From assembly GCA_003255025.1 (NCBI GenBank), contig QANY01004802.1, forward strand, positions 1,178,372 to 1,242,371: DNA of 64,000 nt, read 5' to 3'. The stretch's first letter is position 1. Every line of letters begins with the position of its first letter. Under the pieces are notes generated by a model. It did no database searches and was not told the origin of the DNA. It saw only the letters and a list, made by a program, of their open reading frames with translations. Shown here piece after piece: positions 9,897-21,300 of this stretch. This stretch comes from Datisca glomerata (taxonomy: Eukaryota; Streptophyta; Magnoliopsida; Cucurbitales; Datiscaceae). Position numbers and translations under genes: made by a program.

Positions 9897-12658
9897 CACT
9901 ACAAGAAAAATGATATTTCGTGGCGATTCAACAACACCGGTTGTGATGCGGTAAAAGTTTTAGCGGTGATTTTTAAAAACCGCTAAATAGTGTACTTTAG
10001 GAGGCGGTTTTGTCAAAATCGCCGTTATATCTAGGAACAATAAATAAAAAAAATGAAAATAGAAGGAATAACAATTGGCGGAGGCTTTTATTTACTTTTA
10101 TTGACGGTTTTAAAACCGCCGTTAAAAGTCTTTTAAATCCCCATTTCCTTCCCAACCCAATTTACATCACTATTCTCTCTCAAAACCTTGATGGTGATTT
10201 GCAAAGATTTTTGAAGGAGCTCTCTCTCTCTCTCTCTAAGCCCTAGCTTGTGCTGCCTGAAAGGTCAAGTTCGCTACCGGAGGTTCCATGGATAGGTTAT
10301 GCTGCTTCAATGCTTCATATTTCTGGCTAAGGATCTATTTGTCTATGATCGATCATCAAGTAATTGTTTTCTTGAACCTTAATCAAAAGTCTGAAAAGAA
10401 AAGCATGTTCTTCAATTCTGTTTGTTTGATTTTTTGTTTGCCGATTTTTCTTATGATTTGTATGAAATCTGCCAGTCTACCCTTTGTAGAAATTGTGTTT
10501 TTAGGGTCAAGATGAGAAGGATAATAAACTCTTCGAGGAGAACTTAAGGAACTATGGATAATATTTTTAAGAATGTGGGGTTAAGTTTGATTTGTTTAGT
10601 TGAACTTCATTTGCGGGCATGTTAAGTGATTTGCTTCCCAAGGTGTTGAAGCCTGAATAATGGAATGTTTCAAACAATCACTACCTTATATGTTTTCAGA
10701 AAAGGTGGTATGTTCTCTATTAATCTGAATTTCGAGTATATTCTTTATTAATTCTGAAAATTGTTTGTCTGAGTAGCAGCATCTCGACTCCCAAATAGAA
10801 GAATTAAAGCCATCAATTTCGAAGAACCAATCAGGAAAACAATAATGAAATAGAAGAAAAATAATTAGAGGAATTAAAAAAGTTAATTATACTATTTTTA
10901 TTTATTTTTGCTGCTGTCTTATGAGCATAATTGTATATTAGATTCTACTTTAAAGTCTCTTCGATAAATAATTCACGTTGAAATTATATAACAATGTTTG
11001 TTGAACAACATCCTTAACAATTGTGCTATGTGGTTGGTTGGGGACAATCATCAGCAAGCTCCGGTAGGGGGAAAACCACGAGGGGTTAATCAAGTATGGT
11101 TTCAGCCTGGTTCTCCATCTTAATTCTGATTTTGTGCTTGCTTCTTTCATTTTGTATTTGCTTACGAAGCAATTCTAACCTTTGGAGGATATAGATTTTT
11201 TATTGTTGTATAGTAGTTGTATATCTGGTAATTTGAACAAAATAATCTAATCGATTTATTACACGAACTATGGCTGATATAACTTCTTTGGCTTCTAGAT
11301 TTCTCATAGCTCTCTTTAATTAATGGTAAACCTAGCTAGGAATAAAATACATAAAATGATTGGTGATGATCCAGGGAACTCCTATAAATATCATAGTTGG
11401 ATCGCATGTTTGGTGATGTGGACAATGCTACGTTGGATGTTTTGGAACAAAATGGACAGGGTATACCCGTCACGGCCTGGTTTTAGGCCCAAAAATGCTG
11501 TTTTAAGTACTTTCAGAAGCCCATAAGATGTTTTATCATAATTTTGGTTATTTTCATAATTTTCTCTTTCATTAATTTTTAGGGTTTTCAGGAACAGTTT
11601 AAATTTTTATTATTTGGATGGTTTGTGAATCAATGAAATTGTTGCCTAAATCCTGGTAATCTTAGAATTCAACAAATTTTGAAAGACCATTTGCTGGTGA
11701 TTGTGCGCGAAAACAAGATGGAGGAAAAGCTATGCTCGAAAACAAGATGAAATGGTACGTAAATATTTTTTAATTATAGGTAATATTTTCATTTTTAGTA
11801 TTGTGATCGAAATATAATTTTTTTAAACATAATGATAAACTGAGGTGTTAGGGAGAGAGCCCAATGTGGTCGAACTGTTCATAGAAACGTATAAACGCAA
11901 TGATGGGAATGTGGTAGAACAAAATCATTCGTTCTCATTCCTCGACCATGATCATGTTAGATGTCTAAAGAATATATACTTTATGTAATTATAAATTATG
12001 TTTATTCATACTATACTAGTTTTGTTCATTTTTATGTCTTTATAGGATTCTACAGATCCTCCCTCAACTTCATGATCGCATATAGTTTAATGACGATGAA
12101 AAATACTATTTTTGCTGAAGTTTGAACTTATATTGTTTTGTCTTTAAAATTTATGAATGTTACAATTGATAGATTCTGAATCTTTAAAATTTATGAGTTT
12201 ATGAATTTGTGATGTTTAAAATGCAAGAATTTGTGGATATTTGAATTGATGGATTATAAATTGTTAGGATTTTTGCATTGATGGATTCTGAAATCTGTGA
12301 TATAAAATATTTTCTAAAACAACTATTTTTGAAAATTATGGAATGTTTAAAACACAAATAATATTCTGGCCATAATTTCAATTTATAACGGTGGTTTAAA
12401 ATCACCGGTAAAGAGAATTTTTTTCTTCCAATTTTTAAACATTTGTGGCTGTTTTTACCGCCACTAAAAACTATTTACCGGCCGTTTCAAAACCGCCGGT
12501 AAAGAGAAAGAAACTGTCACCAAAGATCTTCGTTTGCCGGCGGTTGGAAAAACCTCTACGACCGTGGATAAGGCAGTGGTTTTAAAACCACCGCAAATCT
12601 TTTTGGCGGCGGTTTTAGACGAAGAAAACCGTCGCTATAAGCCGTTTTCCTTGTAGTG
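9897..12658. mobile_element. Non-autonomous CACTA (En/Spm-type) element, closed, TSD ATC
   Basis: The left end is CACTACAAGAAAAA (9897) and the right end TTTTCCTTGTAGTG (ending 12658), which are near-perfect terminal inverted repeats. The 3-bp target duplication ATC is present at 9894-9896 and 12659-12661, as expected for CACTA transposition. Subterminal GGCGGTTTT and AAAACCGCC motifs occur repeatedly in both orientations within about 250 bp of each end, the usual binding-site arrangement of this superfamily. The 2.76-kb interior has no transposase frame. It holds a CT-microsatellite leader-like segment (10,200-10,300) and a gypsy LTR fragment. It would depend on transposase supplied in trans. 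Confidence 0.92.
11461..11715 (+). mobile_element. Gypsy LTR fragment inside the CACTA element
   Basis: Read on the plus strand, this stretch follows in order the minus-strand sequence of the LTR at 29,204-29,716: ACCCGTCACGGCCTGG (the other copy has TTACGGTCTGG), GGCCCAAAAATG, GAAGCCCA, TTTTTAGGGTTTT, AGGAACAG, then GGTAATCTTAGAATTCAACA. Several small deletions separate the two. Neither LTR end is present, so it is an internal LTR fragment of the same family, in the opposite orientation to the larger element. Confidence 0.75.
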
Positions 12659-12661
12659 ATC

Positions 12662-12980
12662 AGCGATGAGATAGCTTGGTGTAGTGATTAAGACCAACAT
12701 TAACCGACTACTTAATTACATACCTCATTGCTCGTTAATGTCCTGGGGATGATATGTTTGAATCAATTCAAAAGTCTCACATGAAATTAGTCCATATTAG
12801 GCTTTGAAGTACAAAAGTGAAACCCAAGACAGTTTAAAACTTTTAAAGTAATTGAATAAGTTGAATGTACCCAAGAACCTTCCCTCCACCATTATGAACA
12901 GCTTGTGAAACCAGATCCATTAAGCCAATACTCCCACCTCCATAAACAAGGCCTAACCTTCTTGACACCTTCGCATCAAT
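12662..12980. other. Short stretch without features
   Basis: Sequence between the CACTA right end and the 40-bp tandem duplication. No gene or boundary was recognised. Confidence 0.4.
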
Positions 12981-13056
12981 TACAAAAAAACCAATGTAAG
13001 AATTGAACCACATGTATAGTTACAAAAAAACCAATGTAAGAATTGAACCACATGTA
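12981..13056. repeat. Exact 40-bp-offset tandem duplication
   Basis: A 36-bp string starting TACAAAAAAACCAATGTAAG begins at 12,981 and again at 13,021. A third partial copy (CAAGAATTGAACCACATGTA) lies near 13,147. The exactness suggests a recent slippage event. Confidence 0.85.
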
Positions 13057-13779
13057 AGAAAATAAAGCAGCTTGAAGTTCTACCTTTGTATGTGCTCGTA
13101 GATGCCTCAAACAACCATTTAGTAGTTCTTTTCATTAAAAGAGAGCAAGAATTGAACCACATGTATAGAAGCTAGTGATTAAAGTAAACAAAGAGAAACA
13201 TTCGAACTATAAGAACACAAAAGACGTACAAAAGCAATATTCCTGATACTTGTTAACTCTTTACTCGGCCATATTAATTTTCCAATCTTTAGATAACTCA
13301 TTCCTCTCATTTATTTTTGAGTAAAAAGTATTATTTATTCACTCATATATATTCAAAGGGTATAAATCAATTTGTATCTCTACCCTTTGCACCCCAGTTG
13401 TAAAAGACCAAGATGAGAAAACTTCTTGATTCATTTTGTTTCAAGGTCTCTAGATTCATCATGCATATTTATAACATTAACATATAAATAAAGTCAAAAG
13501 TATGCATTCAAAAATTAAAGCTAGCATCCAGACGAGTTATTGGGGTAATTAACAGTCTTACGATTATGAGACACATAGATCTCACATATCACCTGAGGAA
13601 AAAACAACAAATCTCACATCAAACAAAAAACAACAAAAAATAAACACAAACAACAGATATCATGTATCATCCAAGGACAAAAATAAAATATGAGAAAGCA
13701 GACTGTACAAGACAATTCACTCAAAAGCATTATTAATGTAAAACCTCCATGAGAAGAACAAATCCCTAAAAAAATACTG

Positions 13780-14680
13780 AAACTTTGAGTTGGTTTTTGC
13801 TTCCTCTTGAATAACCAAATCCCTAAAAAATCCCTGAGCTCACTTGTTTTCGCGGGGGGTTGCACAAACTTCAAGGCAGCTTCAATGGGAGCTTGAGGTT
13901 ACTACTGAAAGGGAGAGACGACTCTCTCTAGCAGAGGAGCTCGTTGTCAGCAAGACCTGGTCTAAGAAGATGGAGAGAGAAATAGATGGAGAGCAATGGA
14001 GAAAATCCCAAATCTCAGTGAGCTCCTCTCGAATAAAGAAATCCCTAAAAAATACCAAATCTCAAATTAGACCTAAAACAAAATACAGATCTACAACCAA
14101 AATCGTAAACTTAGGGTTGAGCTCACCTATTTTTGCGGGGGGTTGCGCAAGCTTTCAGACAGCTTCAATAGAAACTTGAGGTTACTACAGAAAGGGAGAG
14201 ACGACTATCTCTTACGGATGAGCTCGCTATTAGCAAGACCAAATCTAAGGAGACGAAGAGGGAAAGAGAGGGAGAGCGACAGAGAAAGACTGAAGGTGCG
14301 ACGACACTGAGCTAGAGAGAGATGATGATGGCAGAGAGGGGGAAATGGAGTTGAGGGAGATGAAGTTGAGAGGAGACTCGATGGAGTTGAGGGAGAGAGA
14401 TTAGAGTTGAGGGAGAGAGATTAGGATTATAACATTGCATTTTTATAAATAAAGGTAACATGAAAGTGTAAAAAATAATCTAATAAAAAAAGAAAAATGA
14501 TTTTGACATATTTTAGAATTACTTATCATAGTAGATAAGCATGTTATGACAAGTTATTTAAAAGTTGTCATATTAGTTAAAAAAAACCCACTTCAACACT
14601 TGTTTTTTTATGACATGTTTAAGGTACCTGTCATAAAAACCAGTATCCTGCTGTTATGAAAACTCATTTTTGTGGTAGTG
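13780..14680. mobile_element. CACTA-type element, right part only
   Basis: The right end TTTTTGTGGTAGTG closes at 14680. Upstream subterminal motifs occur in both orientations (TTATGACA, TGTCATA; 14,510-14,660). No matching left end was found. The interior 13,780-14,250 (ACTTTGAGTTGG, TTTTTGCTTCCTCT, AATAACCAAATCCCTAAAAA, GAGCTCAC, GCTTCAATGGGAGCTTGAGG) is also present in the element at 16,484-18,156, so the two are related or have captured the same host segment. Open frames here (13844-14179 and the minus-strand overlap) fall in this shared segment and look like captured leader sequence. Confidence 0.7.
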
Positions 14681-14689
14681 AAGGGTGAC

Positions 14690-15480
14690 AATGGTCCAAC
14701 ATCAACGCCGAGAATAATTTTTCGGCATTGTAAAGTTTTCCGAAAACTAAGGACCAGTTATCACAAAAGTAAAAGAGGATGATGATTAAATAAACTACAT
14801 AATTATATAAAAAATTTGTAAAAAGAAACAAACGAGTCGGATTATAGAATAAAATGGAGAAAACAAAGAAAATGAAAAGCATAGTAGTTGGATTATCCTG
14901 AAGGATTTTAAAGTTCGTACAAATTTCAAATACACAAAAAGAAAAAGAGAAACTTTGGAAAAGGACATTAAAGAAGACTCATCAAATGTTTCTTTTTACT
15001 AATCAAAGATGTTCAACAACATCTTTAATCGCGTGATTATATAATAATTGGTTTGGATCAGACTCTTCATACGTATGTAATCAATAAAGATTGGATAAGT
15101 ACTTTAATTAATATATTCTGTTGAAGAAAGTTTATAAAGACTTTGGGAGAGAGATTTGTAAGTATGGATAAACCAAGTGCTAGCTACTTTTGTTTGAATT
15201 TTTCATGAAAACGATGAGTTATGAATATTTTCCTGATATTGATTTTTTCTTTTTTATAATTTCTGGATTTTTTTAGATTTTTCGACTTTATTTTCTGATT
15301 TTGTGTGACTTTAGTTTAAGTGGTTAGCAGAAGGTCGGCTAAACTATTTATTTGGTTCTTGGACAATGACACATTTTACATTTGATCCCTAAACCTCCTT
15401 TTAGTTAAAGAACTTTAATCCGATATGAAGTAAGTATTAATTGTCCATTTCACAGACATTACAAATATGATGACGTGTGA
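14690..15480. other. AT-rich stretch, no supported gene
   Basis: Low-complexity AT-rich DNA. A minus-strand Phe/Leu-rich frame at 14,664-14,882 crosses the CACTA border and is not convincing. Confidence 0.4.
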
Positions 15481-15485
15481 GACGT

Positions 15486-15905
15486 AATGTGAATGAGACT
15501 TTGACACATTGCTAAGTGTATTTAATTCAAGTCTCGAGTTAATTATTGTTGTCTCATATTTCATTATTTTTGTAATATTATCTTAAATAACAGATAATAA
15601 GACTATCATCACTATTAGCAATATAATAGAAATTATATATATAGTTCTTAGCTACCTTTAAGTCTTAATTATTTTTGTCAGTAACACAATAGCAACATAT
15701 AATTCAAGTCTCAAGTCATTAGCAACACATTAGCAACATAATGTGAATGAGACTTCACACATACTGCTAAATGGCATATAATTCAAGTCCCAAGTCAATT
15801 ATTTTTATCAAACGTGTCGTTCTTTCGAAATATTGAACTTGGATAATAGATAACATAACTATCATCACTATGAGCAATATAATAGAAATTATATATCGTC
15901 ACTAT
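15486..15905. repeat. Tandem duplication, offset about 254 bp
   Basis: AATGTGAATGAGACT begins at 15,486 and 15,740. TATCATCACTATTAGCAATA recurs at 15,604 and 15,860, and the GCTAA...TAATTCAAGTCTC block is likewise paired. The two halves match along their length with small indels, indicating an old segmental tandem duplication. Confidence 0.75.
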
Positions 15906-16483
15906 TACAAAACATAAAAATAGTAATTTTTAAACTTGCCTACTTAAAACACTCAACTACTCCATTTAAGATTTACTAGTAGTATATCTCTGCATTAAAT
16001 CAATAATAGAATCTTCTCTCAACTCTCTCATAATTTTTTTTTCTAATTTACACTCTCTCCTCTCCCATGACTTCGTAAAATTTTCTCTCAACTACCCTAA
16101 AACTTTTAAAAATTCCTCTCCTATCTCCAATAATATATATACACATATATGTATATAGCATTTATACTTAGGTGCGTATGTTATATATGCGTGTGAATGT
16201 AATAATAACATATAGTACATCATACAATATATAAACAATGTATATAAATGATTGACTATTGTCTATAGCATATAAACTTATGCTAAAAATGGATGAGTAC
16301 ACGTGCTTCATGCTGAGTGACTTGATCTCCTAAACACAATGGATGAATCCAAATCATTGGGCTGGGGATCTTGTCAAAAAGCCTCAAATGCTTAAGTGAG
16401 TATTTGGATAAATTTTAACATAGTGAATCTAAGGTCGAACGGGCTTACTTCTTCAAAGAGTTGGAAGATATATTAATAGAAGA
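15906..16483. other. AT-rich stretch, no supported gene
   Basis: Contains a TATA-rich microsatellite-like run (about 16,125-16,260) and a short protein-like stretch (about 16,290-16,470) that I cannot assign. Confidence 0.4.
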
Positions 16484-18156
16484 TACTACTACAAAAATCA
16501 CCTTTCATGACGGAGAATTACCGTCGTTTATATGAGTGTCGTGTAATGATTTATCAATTTTCATGACGATATGTAAAAAGCGTTGTACACTGTATGATTT
16601 AAATGATGGCACTGGAAAAAAATGTTGTTACATGTATCACTTACAACGACATCAAATATCGTCTAGTGCGTGAAAAAAGATTTTACCGTCGTTAATAATA
16701 ACACAATAAAAAATGTCTGTATGAGCTAACATCATAAGAAATGCTTCGGTCATCGTGTATTTTAGTGACTATTATGATGATATTTTTGTCCACCGTCATA
16801 CAAGAAAATAATGCAGTTGTAAATCATTGTGCTTATTACAATGCTTTTTTATGTACTGTCGTGTCAAATGGAAAAACCACCGTGAATGTTACGATTATAC
16901 CACATAAACTATTTTTATGTCATCGTGAAAGATTATTTTTTTTTACTTCAGTCTTAAATGAGTAAAACTAGATATCAGTCATTAAACTCTTACTTGAGAA
17001 TGAGAGAGAATACCGAAACTTTGAGTTGGAAAGGGGGAGGGTTTTTGCTTCCTCTAGAATAACTAAATCCCAAAAAAACAATCACAAATCTAAAATTAGA
17101 TCTAAAACTAAATCTGAATGGTCAAGGAGAGAAAGAGACTTAGAAAGAGATGTAGATGGAGCAAAACAAGATGGTGATGATAGAGAGAGAGAGCTCACAA
17201 ATTGTGACTCTGATGGATCAGACCCTCTTTCAGATGCTTCTTCAAGAATGAAAAACAGATCAAGAAAGAGATTGAGAGAGAGACAAATAGAGAGCGACAG
17301 AACATAAAGTATAAAAAGTAGTACCTTAAAAAGATTTAACATAAAGTACATATTTAAACTCGTGCAAAAATCACAAAGAATAGGGAGAACCCAAGGAACA
17401 CATAAAAAAAATACAAAACCAGACATATTACATAAACAGGGCGTATGAATCCAGATCAAACACCCCAATCGCGAACACCCAAATCTAAAATAACCAAATC
17501 CCTAAAAATTAATCCCAAATCTAAAGTCAGATCTAAAACTAAATACAGGTCTATAATCAAATCGTGAACACCTAAATCTAGAATAACCAAATTCTTAAAA
17601 ATTAATCCCAAATCTAAAATCAGATCTAAAACTAAATACAGATCTATAACCAAATCACGAACTTAGGGATGAGCTCACCTGTTTTCACGGGGAGCTACTA
17701 CACGAGCTTCAGGGCAGCTTCAATGGGAGCTTGAGGTTACTATTGTAATAGAGAGGCGACTTTCTCTAGCATTTTTTAGTTTTGTTTTTTGGATTTTTCG
17801 CGCTACCCGCATTTTTATCATTATATCTTGCGACGATTATAAAAAAACCGTCGCACTAGGATCTATTTATTATGACGGTTTATCATAATCGTCCTAACGG
17901 ACAATTATTACGATGGTATGTAGTGCGATACTTTCAAAACACAGTTATAAAATATTATTTTCTGTTATGACGTTCTATAAAACTATCCTCATGAAATATA
18001 TTAAAAAAATTATCACGACATTATAAATTCTTACTATTGTGAAATCCCGAGTAATTTATGATGATAAGCAATTATTAGTGCAATTATAACCTTACAAACA
18101 AACACCGTCGTCTATGTTTTTTCATACTGTCATTAAATGTCAAATTTTTAGTAGTG
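16484..18156. mobile_element. Non-autonomous CACTA element, closed, TSD AGA
   Basis: The left end is TACTACTACAAAAATCACC (first base degenerate). The right end, read inward on the minus strand, is CACTACTAAAAATTTGAC. The target duplication AGA stands at 16481-16483 and 18157-18159. Subterminal GACGG/CCGTC motifs are frequent near both ends. The interior shares the segment described at 13,780-14,250. A further direct duplication (ATCCCAAATCTAAA(G/A)TCAGATC and neighbours) occurs at 17,510-17,660. Minus-strand frames at 17,082-17,653 read as Asp/Leu-rich repeats (LDLILDL) caused by this duplication. No transposase was found. Confidence 0.85.
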
Positions 18157-18159
18157 AGA

Positions 18160-18645
18160 GTCGAATCTGGGCGAGGCTCATTTAAAAAGTTTTGAGAATA
18201 TTACCTTGTGCTTTGTTTGTTTTGAGAAAATGTGGCCGACATGGTGGGTGCGGTTGAGACATAAAGATGAAGCGGTTCAATAGTTAGATGCCATGTGGAA
18301 TATTTCGTTTAGTTAATGATGAAGTTGATGTAATGTAGGTAATGCTGACATGTCTGCTGACTATTGCGGGCATGCTTTATGGTGGTCCGTTTGTATCCGG
18401 TCATGTGGAAGATTCCCCTAGCATCTTAATTATGATTCGACCTAACCAGTCTACTTAACGTAACTGGTCCACCCAACCTAACCTGCTTACCTGAGCTGAG
18501 CTACTGAGCTATGAGTCATGAGTTGGTACACTGGAGTTGCTACTCATGACCTGGCATTCAAGATCTAAAAACATCATGTGGTATTCATGATACGCGGCTT
18601 GCATTCGTGACTTTTTGAAAGTGCCTATAACAATATACACACATA
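18160..18645. other. Stretch without a supported gene
   Basis: Slightly more GC-rich than its surroundings, with no open frame or element end that I can recognise. Confidence 0.4.
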
Positions 18646-18647
18646 TA

Positions 18648-18770
18648 TAACAATATAAAGATACATTGTATACAATATATAACACATAACAATATAAAGA
18701 TACATTGTATACAATATTATATAACACATAACAATATAAAGATACATTGTATACAATATATAACACATAC
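18648..18770. repeat. Three tandem copies of a 38-42 bp AT-rich unit
   Basis: ATAACAATATAAAGATACAT begins at 18,648, 18,686 and 18,728. The minus-strand frame there reads repeated YNVSLYCY and is a product of the repeat. Confidence 0.9.
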
Positions 18771-18774
18771 AACT

Positions 18775-19655
18775 GCGAATGAAAAAAAATTAGGAAGTTT
18801 TTCAAAAGTATTACTCTCCTTTCTCCCAAAAGTTTTATTCAAGCTTTTAATAAAAACTTCAACGATGTGAAAAATAAATCCAACAAAATAGAAACACAAA
18901 ATATTATCTAATAAAATACAACAGTATTCATTCAATTATGAACAATAAAACAGATATACTTTCAATGTCAGTTTTAGTTTGTGCTTCAAATTGTAGCAGC
19001 CACAACCGTAAACCAACTATATTATATTAATGTTTCGTATTTTTCTCCCACCACCCTCTCTCTCCGTTGTTTCCTCCCACACAACAGTAAATCACAAAAG
19101 ATATATTTTTCACTAAAAAATCGAAGGCTCCCCTGGAATACGGCAATTTTTAACCAATTGCTAATTTGACTGAACTAATGGCTCGAACCACTCGTCGAAT
19201 GTTCTTTCATTTTTTGACGGTTTTTCTTATTTTTTTTCTTTAGAAAATGCACCTCCGTAGACGAAGTAACTAAAAAGTAATCAAAGTAATTTTATTTACA
19301 AAGCCAACCAACAAATTTCTCTAAATCTGTTATAAATGATAGTATTATTGAAAATATGAATTTTATGTAGTTTATTAATAGTTGATGTTAATCAATTATA
19401 TATACAGATTAAAATTAAAAACATTGCTATATACTATCTTTATCATAGATGATAAGGACTTGACTTAACCAAACTGAAACTTCAAGAATTAAATTGATTT
19501 AAAAAAAAAGATATTTAACGAGTTAAATTGAAATAAGAACTTAGGACTAACCAAAATCATAATTCAGCAAAAAAAAATATTAGGTAATGTTTTTGGCTGA
19601 TCATACAACAATTGATCATGCCCATGAAGATGCCTGAAAAATTAAACTAGTGATT
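18775..19655. other. AT-rich stretch, no supported gene
   Basis: No element boundary, RNA gene or convincing reading frame. Confidence 0.4.
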
Positions 19656-19671
19656 ATTGATTAATTATTGA

Positions 19672-19816
19672 CAAGTTGGGTTGACGCAATTGGTTAAGAG
19701 AGAAATAAGAATTGAGATAGATAGTGGGTTTGAGTCATATATCTTAGAGGTAATGAGTTCGAGTCATATTTCTCATGCCCCTTATAATTTGTAATGTAAC
19801 TTTGACAAAAAAAATC
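19672..19816 (+). mobile_element. tRNA-type SINE with target-site duplication
   Basis: A 145-bp unit ending in an A-tail (GACAAAAAAAATC) is flanked by ATTGATTAATTATTGA (19656-19671) and ATTGATCAATTATTGA (19817-19832), a 16-bp duplication with one mismatch. A pol III A-box-like TGACGCAATTGG lies at 19682-19693. Two B-box-like stretches follow: GGTTTGAGTCA (19727-19737) and AGTTCGAGTCA (19756-19766). The layout (short, promoter-bearing, A-tailed, long TSD) is that of a plant SINE. The doubled B-box comes from a small internal duplication. Confidence 0.85.
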
Positions 19817-19832
19817 ATTGATCAATTATTGA

Positions 19833-20100
19833 ATAGCAACTGTTTCATCTAAGCCTAAAAACATAAATTTAACAAAAATTGCACTAAATAATAGTTTCTA
19901 CACATCTAATTAGATTTTTATCATCATTTTCAATTCTTTAGATTTCTGTCAATTTTTTTTAATTACGTCATTTTGTTAATAGGTGTATTTACCATCATAC
20001 TTAATTAATTGATAAGCATTTTTTGAATTTAATTTTCCTGTTTTTACCTTTTATATTTTAAACAATTAAGTTAATATTTTGATTTGAGTTAAATAATAAA
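19833..20100. other. AT-rich stretch, no supported gene
   Basis: Nothing recognised. Confidence 0.4.
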
Positions 20101-21300
20101 TATTAATTTAATACTTTTTTTTGTTGGAGAGATAGATTTGATTTGAGAGAGAGAAAATATATTTGGTTTGATAGTGGTAGAGTGTGATTGATACATAGAG
20201 TGATTTATGAGAGAGAAATACGATTTGAGATGAATAGAGTATTTGTTGGAGAAAAATATAGTGATATACATTTATTACTATTGTATCTTTTTAACTTTAC
20301 ATTAATGTCGATTGATAGAGAGATATTTGGTTTTGGGAGAGAGATTTGAGATAGATATTATGTTTTGAGTAGAGAGAGGAGTGATTGTTGGAGAGAGAAT
20401 AATATATTTATTATTTTGTACTATTTTATATTTACGTTGAGAGAGAGTATAATTGAGAGAGAGAGTAAGAAATTCAGAATTCAGCCAGATATTTTAGAAA
20501 TTATCAACAATTTGTTAATTGAGATCATGTGTAGAGAGAGAGAATGGGTATAGAGAGAAATTGATAATAAATAAAAAATATTATAATTATACTTCACCAA
20601 ATAATGGGTAGGGAGAGAAAGAATTGATAAGTGAATGTTTTATTATTTTCATTATTTTTTGAAATATTTTATTACATATTGCTATGTTTTTTATTTCATG
20701 TATTCACAATCAATATTGCTTTATTGTTGATTTATAGAGAATGCAAATATAGTTTCAATTCAAAAAAATCAAGTTTAATATAAGTTTTTCATTATTCACG
20801 ATGATAATATAATATTTCATGTTTATTTCAATGGTAATTATTTTTCATATTCTAATTATGTGTAAATCAGTCTGTTTAAATTTTTTTTATTTATTTTATT
20901 TTGTTTATATTATTATGAGAAATATTTTCCATTACAAATTAATAGTATTAATACTGTTAATTATATTATCATATAAACAAAAAATATTATAATTATATTT
21001 CAGTAATAATATATAATTACGAGGCATTGACAATATTATGGAATGCTAATAATACTTGTTTTGTTGATAGTGAAAATATGTAGTTATTTAATAGTTAATA
21101 CTTTATGATTTGAGAGAGTGGTGATAAGATAATAATTAATATCGATTTGATTAAAAAATTAAAAATAAAAAATTTATTTAATGCTTTATGATGAGAATAA
21201 AGAGTTTTGATTTGATTTGAGAGAGATAGTGAAATGATAGAGAGGGGGTTTTAGTAAGAAAAATCCAGAATGGAGAGAGGGGGGAAGTGGTTTATTAAGC
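20100..21300. repeat. GA-rich low-complexity region
   Basis: Repeated GAGAGAGA and TTTGAGAGAGA runs alternate with AT-rich DNA, clearest at 20,120-20,640 and 21,100-21,300. The open frame at 20365-20553 is made of these runs and is not a gene. Confidence 0.7.

Noticed and set aside
18509..18935. Tyr/Cys/Val-rich minus-strand frames
   Set aside because: Translations of the 38-42 bp AT repeat and its AT-rich flank.
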